Translations under genes and position numbers: made by a program
Notes under the pieces: generated by a model
The model's input: only the letters and a program-made list of their open reading frames with translations
Told to the model about the DNA's origin: nothing
The model's database searches: none
Assembly: GCA_002682825.1 (NCBI GenBank)
Contig: NOKP01000002.1
Location: 2,299,132 to 2,363,131, forward strand
DNA from: Neonectria sp. B-13
Lineage: Eukaryota > Ascomycota > Sordariomycetes > Hypocreales > Nectriaceae
Reading direction: 5' to 3'
Length of the DNA stretch: 64,000 bases
In this document: in pieces, positions 56,143 to 64,000 of the stretch
Position numbering within the stretch: position 1 is the stretch's first letter
Layout of the letters: each line of letters starts with the position of its first letter

Positions 56143-57394
56143 GAATTAAAATAGAATGTTTCTCATCTTAACGCCACTATTATCCCTCAAGCCATGATAA
56201 TTCATCTCTCGTGCCAAAAAGAAAAAGAAAAGGTCGTAAGCCGCCGGTCTGGATGGTGCATTGGTTGGTGTCCTCGGGGACAGGGTCAATCACTGTTCCT
56301 TCTCCTCTCCATCCTCCTTGTCTCTTCCCTCCTCCTGAGATATTCTTTCAAGACAACCTGATGGTATAAGAAAATGAGGGGTACATTCTAGCCAAACCAA
56401 CGACTGCTTTGATGAAGAGTACCTATCATGGCAGAGGCCCGGTTCAATTCCCTAACCCAGCCCGAGAATACACTGACGCCGTGAATCGACACGACGAGGG
56501 GGCTCGGCCGGTGATAACCACTAATGACCACGAGTATGACACCAGACACGGTCCAGATACAGTTCCAATGATTGGACATAATGCAGATGTCACCGTAATA
56601 CATAGGTATGCTAAAACATATACAAAATTAAGTCTTTAAGACGATAATACTTAGGTACTAATAACTTAGGCACTCTTAAGCCTGTAACCTTAGACTCTCT
56701 AATATAATACTAGAACTCCTACCTTATCTAAACTTTGATAGTTAATACTAAGACTTTGGCCACCCTCAGGCACATATACAGCACCCAGCGTAGATGTCTC
56801 TACTTAATGGGTAACGCAATCGTATGTATGGCGACGGAATACAGTGAGGACAACAAAATAGAGTTACGATGGTCATTTAAAAAGCCAAGAGCATTGCTAT
56901 TCGCGCGCATAAAACACCTGGTAACTGCTGGCACTTCTCCAAGCTGTTCGTTGGAAGAGCCGTGCCAAGAAAGAATCGTCTGCACTGTATGCACTGTTGC
57001 ACCAATCCCACTCTTGGTTGATGGTACTGTGTGTAAACTCTCGTGCCCGCACTGATTTAACTGTGCACCATCAATCATACCCACCAAGCTTGCCGATGGA
57101 AATCCAAAGGAAGGTCATGAGGCCGGAACCTCCGATATTTACGACGTCGAAAATTCACCCTTGAAGCCCGGCATTCGTTTACGACCTCTCCAAATGTGCG
57201 ATGAGCTTTGAATAAGATCCCTTATTTAGCTGTCTAAAGTCTTCAAACTGCCTACCTACTGTCCAAGGGTAGCATCCGAAGTGTTGCCTAGTTTGTAACG
57301 ACATAACCACAACACCCACCTGGCCACCATCTTAAAGCTCCATCCACATCTCTTCGCCTGGCTCGAACCGGCTGACGCAGGCCTTTCGCTCATC
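56143..57394. other. Intergenic region with AT-rich tract
   Basis: 1.25 kb between the phosphoesterase and tubulin cofactor D, both plus strand. The stretch from about 56600 to 56770 is strongly AT-rich with many TTA, TAG and CTTAG words (see findings). Nothing coding was recognised. Confidence 0.5.
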
Positions 57395-60300
57395 ATGGAT
57401 GCCCCAGAGGGAGACTTCGACATCAAATTGCAGAAGATCTCAGCAGATCTTCTCGGCGACTTTGACCGCTCCCTCCACAATTTCCTCTGGAGACCCGACG
57501 GACATGGAGGCTCACGGGTTCGCTCGCGAGTCCGTGCCAAGGAGACATTCCGCTTGACTTCGGCTGTATGTCTATGCCACCCTATATGTGGCTTTGTATG
57601 TGTATACTGACGTCTTTCAAGCTCCTCGACCCTTTCCAGGAACTCCCGCAGTTGCTGGACCCGTATCTGCCCAAGTGGATTCCCCTATTGGCCGAGGCGT
57701 TTCTGAAGCATCTGCAAACACGGCACCGAGAGAAGACGCTGTCGTCTCGCTCCAAGCTGCTGGTGTCTGTCGAGTTTGCCATCTGCAAGATCTTGTACAC
57801 GTTCTGCAAGATCCGAGGAGAGAAGGTCATCGTACGCTTTCTCAATGTTGAAACCAAGTATCTTGAGCTGCTCCTTCTGGCTATCGAGGAATCGGAACAA
57901 CCCTCGGACGACGAAGAGTCTCTCGCGAAGTGGACGTGGGAAGAGCGCTATGTCGTCCTGCTCTGGCTCTCCCATTTACTCCTTGCACCTTTCGATCTCT
58001 CCACCATCTCATCCGTGGACTTGCAAGATGTGACCACGCCAGAAATCCCGGGCTTGAAGTGGCCAGATAACCTCCCTGCCATCACTGTCAGGATGATTCC
58101 GCTTGCTATCAAATACATTGGCACTGCTGGGAAGGAGAGAGATGCGGCCAAGGCCCTCTTGGTGAGGATGGCAACGCGACGAGACATGCAGCAGCTCGGG
58201 GTACTGGAAAGCCTTGTGCACTGGACTTTGGCCTCACTCCGACCGCAGAAGGACACGCCTCCGCAGTCGACTTATTTCTATCTTGGAGTCCTCTCCTTTC
58301 TCGCCGGCGTGCTACGGTCATCGTCAGATACCTCCGACATGAACGCCTATCTGCCATCAATCTTCTACTCCGTTCACGCCATTACGGCAAATGAGAGTGA
58401 ACTATCCACAACCATCGTCTCATTTGCCTTGGCGAGGAAGATGATCCTGAAGGTCATCCGAACCGTCGTTGTTTTGCTCTTACGACAGACACCACGCGAT
58501 ATGGTCAGCACAGAGCTCACAGAAACCGCCATCGGCTACCTCTTGGACAGTGTTGCAGACAATGACACACCGGTTCGCTTTGCGGCTAGCAAAGCCTTGA
58601 GCATCATTGCTTTGAAGCTGGATCCTGACATGGCCTCTCAAGTTGTCGAGGCGGTCCTCGAGGCCATCAATCGAAATGTCCTCTGGACCAAAACGACCGG
58701 AGCCAAGCCAGTCAGAGACCTATCGGCTGTAAACAACCTTGAGTGGCACGGACTGATGCTGACTTTGTCGCATTTGCTTTACCGGCGGTCCCCTCCTGCT
58801 GATCAACTATCAGACATCGTCCATGCTCTTCTGCTGGGCTTATCGTTCGAGCAGCGAAGCATTTCAGGTGGTAGTGTCGGAGCTAACGTGCGTGATGCAG
58901 CCTGTTTTGGTATCTGGGCACTTGCTCGTCGATACGCAACCCATGAACTCCTGGCCATTGCCACACACTCTGTGTTCGCAGCTAAAGCACACGCATCTGC
59001 CAGTTCCATCCTACAGGTCCTAGGGACAGAGCTCGTCGTCACTGCGTCCTTGGATCCCGCTGGGAACATCAGACGAGGTGCATCCGCCGCCCTGCAAGAG
59101 CTCGTCGGACGACACCCTGACACAGTTGAAGAGGGAATCTGGGTCGTCCAAGCTGTTGACTACCACGCTGTCGCCAGACGATCAAGGGCCATTGAGGAAG
59201 TAGCCGTGGGAGTAACGAAGCTGTCTAGCCAATACGGCGAGGCCATCATGGACACCATCCTCGGATGGAGAGGCATTGGCGATCTCGATGCGCCTTCAAG
59301 ACGCGTAAGCGGCGCCGCGTTCGGTGTTCTTCAGATTTCAGATCTCAAGTCTAAGGACCATCTCGCCCGCTTCACGGCTTCAATTGAGCTACTGGAAACT
59401 CACCTAAAGACGCTTCAAGTTCGCCAGGTCGAAGAACGACATGGGTTGCTGTTGTGCTTAGCATCAACTCTCGACAATTTTCCTTTACTGGTCAACAAGG
59501 GAGCCAACCTCGAGCTGCCCCTGATCAACCAGATCCTAGCATCGGCATCTGCCATTCTACAAGACCTGCAGTCGAAGGCCTATCGGCGGACGGAGTTGCT
59601 TGCGGAGGCGGCGAGTCGACTGGTCGTCTCGTTGCTGCCGATTCTCCAAGTTGCATTAATTGGTGTAGCTTCAGGACAAGCACTCCATACCGGCCATGAA
59701 CTTCTCTCCCTGGAGAACGAATCCGGTTACTTGGGTCTGGTATCTGCCCTCGAACCATCAAGCAATGTCAACGACCAAGCTTCCCAGTTTATTTCCTCCT
59801 TGCGGTCCATCATTCCATCATGGCTCAACAGGAACGAAGTAGAAACCATTGAACCCGCCGCAGAAGCAGCCTTAACGCTCTTGATATTCTCCCAGCCCGA
59901 CGACCGGAAGACCACGATTGAAAAATGGGCTGCGATGGTCCAGGACCGACCTTCTAGCCGTGCCGCTGCCCACGGAAACGGTTACTTCTACGCTCTAACT
60001 ATTGCACAGCCGCTTGCCGAGCTGTCCGGCGATGTTGCTTGCAAGGCCATTTTGGACCGGTGGCATTGGGATAATTTTGTCGATACGAGGGTCGCAATAC
60101 TCCAGAGCCTCACGCAGAGTCGCATTCTTCACAACAAGCCAATGGAGTTCTTGAGTCTGATTACGGATAGTCTGAACGACTACACGACCAATGCAAGAGG
60201 CGATGTTGGATCGCACGTCCGTGTTCAAGGTCTCCGGGCCGTCAGAGCGCTATGGAACAAGTTAGATGACGAGTCTTCTCGGGGTGAATGGGAAGAAGCA

Positions 60301-61154
60301 TCAGTCCGAACTGTTTTCTTCAGCGTTCTACGTCTTTCTGCAGAGAAACTCGATCGTGTTCGTCCCGAAGCCCAGGCCGTGGTTGCACTAGTTCTCAAGG
60401 ATAGGTATGTAAAGGTTACCGAGTATATCATGGGTGGGTTTACTAACTACGTTACAGTCACTCTAAGCAATTCCGCGAACTCACCTTCTCGTCTAAGAGC
60501 TACTTCCAGGCCCTCCTTAATCTCCACTCTCTTGGCCATCTGCAGCCCCTGCTCCAGAACCTGGCAACATCGGACCCGGAAGCCTGGATGGCGGAGCTCC
60601 TGGCCGGCTTTGTCACATCCGCCGACACTGGCAACGAGGACCTGGTTATCGCCAGCCGGGCCGCGCTGTCAGACTACTGCGAAGCTAGCCACGAGAACCT
60701 CGAGGTGATCTGCCAAGCGCTGCTTCGGAACCTCAAAACGCGACGAGGCCAGGACAGGGTCATTGTGCCCACGCTGGAGATCTCGGCGTTCCTCTTTCAC
60801 GTGGGTCTCTTCCAAAGGAGCACCGTCGACCTCCGCAGCCTATGCCTGCAGACGCAGAAGGCGGGCTACAAGACAGGCAACGTGCGGAAGCTTGAGGCCT
60901 GCGTCAAGGTCTATAGTGGCATTGCGTCGATGGAGGACCAGGAGGGCGCCGAGGCGGGAGTGCAGGAGGCCCGGAAGCGGCTGGGAGCGTTGTTCTTCCA
61001 CCCATGGCCCCGGGTCAGGAGCATGGTGGTCGATGCGCTCTGGGGTCTCTTGGGGGATCGGGAGGATGCTGCGCAGTGCTTGAAGGGTATCGACTGGGGA
61101 CTGGCGAAGAAGCCGCAGATCAGGGCGGTAGTGGAGGATCTGCGGCTAGGATGA
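57395..61154 (+). CDS. Tubulin-folding cofactor D (TBCD/Cin1)
   Basis: Three exons (57395-57565, 57622-60404, 60458-61154) encode 1216 residues, the usual length for cofactor D. Introns are 56 bp and 53 bp, both with donor GTATGT, and the second has a perfect TACTAAC branch site. Cofactor D binds beta-tubulin released from CCT and, with cofactors C and E, assembles the alpha/beta heterodimer. Family features: LLDPFQELPQLLDPYLPKWI near the start, GEKVIVRFLNVETKYLE, WEERYVVLLWLSHLLLAPFD, DNDTPVRFAASKALSIIALK, EWHGLMLTLSHLLYRR, NVRDAACFGIWALARRY, ASAALQELVGRHPDTVEEGI and the C-terminal TFCD domain after exon 2 (SHSKQFRELTFSSKSYFQAL, SALSDYC-type segment). Helical HEAT repeats fill the length. 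The ATG at 57395 begins MDAPEGDFDIKLQK, an expected acidic N-terminus. Confidence 0.92.
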
Positions 61155-61589
61155 CGACAGAGAGCTGCGTCATGCGAGTTGGGAATTTAGACCAGCAAAC
61201 TAACTACATAGGAGCGGTGTACCAAGCCGTCAAAGGATGCATTATGCCTGATCAGCGGGTTGCCCGCCACTGGGACGGAACCAACCGTGCATTGCCCAAA
61301 CTAGCATGTACCGGTCGTGAGAATCGTGACATCCACCCACGTGCAGTGACATTCAGAAGGGCGAGAGGATTGTGTCCTCAACAGGAAGGTGAAGAAATGA
61401 GCTGGTGCTCATGAGCTCCCGCGCCCGCAGTCGAGCCCAGACCAGTCCGATCCGTACCATCGTAGCCATCTACTAGTATCAGACAGATGGATGCCGTCCG
61501 GGTGTCCGAGCATCAAGATCTCGGCGAGGAAAGGTCCGACCGCCAGAACCGGGGAACCGACATCTCCCGGGCAGCCCGGGGCGTATTCT

Positions 61590-61613
61590 GTCGTGTCGTG
61601 TCGTGTCGTGTCG
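61590..61613. repeat. TCGTG pentanucleotide repeat
   Basis: Four to five perfect TCGTG units in non-coding DNA. Confidence 0.85.
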
Positions 61614-63814
61614 GGCCGAGGAATGGCTCGTTATCGGGGCAGGCAAGCATATCCAGCTGATTAACTTGTCTATCTGGAAACGTGGACGGACTAGCTAGCC
61701 CTTGACCGGTTGATGTCGATTTGAGTTCAGTAGGGTCCGTCCAGCCCGGTCCAGCCCCCGCTTGTCGACAGGTGCTCCCCTGAATCATCATTACCCTCAA
61801 GAAATAAGCAGTTGACACACTGATTGTGGCCATCAAGCTGGAGTTGCCGAATGGGGAACAAGGTTTGATTGACTTGCAGCCCAACGCCTCATGAGTCGTG
61901 CCGGTGATGAATGGTGTTACGGCCAAGGGGCACCAGTCATGCGCCCAGCAGTGTCAAACAGGTGTGGGGGAGACGCGGTGGCTGGGGTGGGTTTCGGTCT
62001 AGAAGGCTTCTAGATGTGGTTGCTATCTGTCCAGGACAGATGCAGTTGGAGGTTGACCACTAAGAGACACGACGCCATTTCCCCAAGTCGCATCTGGAAA
62101 CTTTAAACAGTTCATGGTTATTGACGGTCTAAGTTAACTAACAGGCAAGGCCCTTGAAGGGCAAAGATGGACGGTAGCGATTGGATGAAGCCCTCCCGTC
62201 GAGGCTAATGAAAGTTGGATCTGGTTCTGGACTTGGATCGTTTTAGTCATTAGACATTCGTAGCGAAAAGACGGCCAAGCGCCCAGGCAAGATCGCCCTG
62301 GCTAGGGAGCGGCCATTACTAATTAGCAAACAAGCCCAGCGGATGTCGATATGCCGGCATGAAAGCGGAAGCTAATCACTGCAGGTGAGAAAGAAACTGG
62401 GGAAGCAGTGGAAAGCCTGGAGAAATAGGGCAGGCAGAGGGCCAGGTTAGACCCAATCAATCGGCACAGTTTGGCAGCAAGGCAGGCCTGTGCGGAACAA
62501 GAAGCGGTCTCCAGGCTTTTGTCGATGCGGCACAGATCATCACGGGGTATGCACCTGCCTCACTGCTGTCATGCCTCGGCTGACGCCAAGAGAAAGCCCA
62601 ATCACGGTGACGTGGGCAAACGAACAGAGGGAAACAGAGAGTGCCGTACATATGGCTATTGTACTACTACTTAGTACTAAGTAGGTATGCATGTGTATGT
62701 AGATGTATTTCGTAGGTACTAGAAAGAAAAAAGACTGCAAGGTGGCTGCACTTGAACCATTGGACTTTGAAGGGAGAGGGAGGAGGGAGGTGGTTAGCCG
62801 CAATGGCGATCTTCAGAGCCCTAGAAAGCTGCCGAGGGATCATCCCGGTGGTTGGCGAGTGGCCAGTGCAAATGGGCGGATCTGACCTTGACAGCAGCGA
62901 CGACTCTGGAGAGGTTGTGACGAGCATCAAAGGGCTGGCTGGCTTAGCGAACACGACGCGATGGTGCACGAGGCTAGTGAAGGAGTCTTGGCAGAGGGAT
63001 GGTGCGCTTCGCCTGGCCGTCACAGCCGCCCGATGCTCTCACCACCTTGAAGACAAATACCTACTACTATGTACTGGAGGTACTTACTGTATGTAGCGGT
63101 AGGGTTGTAGGGGAACGGCTACGCGAGATGGTTGGGCGCCGTCTTGGCTGTCATGGGTTCCGGATCGGCTCTGTGCTCTTGCTGGGACGCGATGGGCACG
63201 CAAGGACAATGCAGGCGACCATGCAACAGGCATTCCAAATACAACCCATTTGCCCTTGGTATCATGTCGTATCCCACGCTTGACGGCTATCGCGTCTGGG
63301 CGGGGGCAAACCCACAGTAATTACATGTAGCAGAGAGAGATAAGGCAAAGGAGTGGGGAGGTGGGATAATGGAGATGTGCGGATGCGGTTGCTGATAAGG
63401 CCCTGGACAAACTGGCAACTGGGTCGTTCGAGGCGGTGGAGGGTCCCGAGGGGTTGGACGTCACTTGAGAGTCATGGCAAACGAATGCAGTAATTGACGA
63501 GTCCTGATAAGCAGACAAGGTTGAGGATCGAGGAGAGGAGCCCATTCGACGAGTCGCATCTGGGTGGACTTGGTGGACCAGCCAGCGGGCTTGTGCCATG
63601 GGCTCGGGACGGTGGATACCTCAGGTACCAAGTATGTACGCAGCTTTTTGTCTACATTCCTGTACTTACTTAGTAAGGCTCAACCGCTGTGGGCACTTCA
63701 CTGAACGGATAGCACTGAAGTGGACCACCGCCGAGGACCTTCTGCGACGCAGAGGGACCGAACAAGGCAAGCACCCCCCGACCCTGCAACTGCCTCCGCA
63801 GAAGTGCAATGGAT

Positions 63815-63885
63815 CGCAGATTACGGAGTACGCAGTACAGCACCTACTGCACAGTACGGAGTACTTACGCAGTAGATGGCGGCAG
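63815..63885. repeat. TACGGAGTAC repeat cluster
   Basis: TACGGAGTAC occurs twice, each followed closely by CGCAGTA, with CAGTACAG and CTGCACAGTA between them. The segment can fold into nested hairpins and reads as a tandem duplication of a palindrome-rich unit. Confidence 0.7.
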
Positions 63886-64000
63886 AGCAACTCCAGGCAG
63901 CCACATAACCACAATGTCGTGGTAGCACTTCGACATCGCGGCCGTCATCCTTTCGTATCTGGTCGATGCTTGGCTGAATTGGACCGTAGTTTGTGCCACA

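Larger units (their letters stand above)
61155..64000. other. Gene-poor right end
   Basis: 2.8 kb with no supported gene. It contains a TCGTG pentamer repeat (61590-61613) and three GTAC/TACGGAGTAC-rich clusters (62660-62730, 63605-63680, 63815-63885). Short reading frames on both strands lack domains and codon bias. Confidence 0.55.

Noticed and set aside
56440..56480. GGTTCAATTCC, resembling a tRNA T-loop
   Set aside because: Flanking bases do not form the T-stem, and no acceptor or D-arm is found in the expected spacing.

Overview
The window looks like nuclear DNA of a filamentous ascomycete (Pezizomycotina, probably Sordariomycetes). The reasons are short 39-120 bp introns with GT...AG ends, long GC-rich intergenic stretches, fungus-type gene models (MDJ1, DBP10, SAP30, PEX12, a C2H2/fungal_trans regulator, a WSC-domain GH16 glucanase, a GH76 mannanase) and one short TIR element. 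No bacterial, viral, rRNA, tRNA or CRISPR signal was seen. Species assignment is inference from protein style only.

Layout. 1-705 (-): 5' part of an unidentified spliced gene leaving the left edge. 706-6791: no supported gene, repeats, then the leader of an FNIP/LST4-like gene (6792-10412, +). 11309-14049 (-): DBP10 helicase, divergent from a DNAJC8/Spf31-like J-protein (14343-15103, +), which converges on MDJ1 (15702-17402, -). SAP30 lies at 18738-19376 (-). About 6 kb without supported genes is followed by the long leader and body of a C2H2 + fungal_trans regulator (27069-30272, +). An F-box protein follows (30869-32915, -), then a PTS1-bearing hotdog thioesterase (33340-33968, -) divergent from PEX12 (34561-35844, +). 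A GH16-WSC glucanase (36548-38855, +) converges on a GH76 mannanase (39802-41007, -). A gene-poor 3.8 kb segment carries a 280 bp MITE-like element. Then come an SH3 scaffold-like protein (44834-47808, -), another 3.6 kb gap, a TMEM16 scramblase (51433-54007, -), a calcineurin-like phosphoesterase (55000-56142, +), tubulin cofactor D (57395-61154, +) and a gene-poor right end.

Functionally this is mostly a housekeeping neighbourhood: TORC1/Rag signalling, ribosome biogenesis, splicing, mitochondrial folding, histone deacetylation, peroxisome biogenesis, lipid scrambling and tubulin folding. The most suggestive local arrangements are the divergent peroxisomal pair (thioesterase ending in AKL / PEX12) with a CCGAGG element between them, and two convergent cell-wall glycosidases that both lack an obvious signal peptide. 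I found no clear novel defence or biosynthetic system. Multi-exon models were built by hand from splice signals and reading-frame continuity; each exon sum is a multiple of three.
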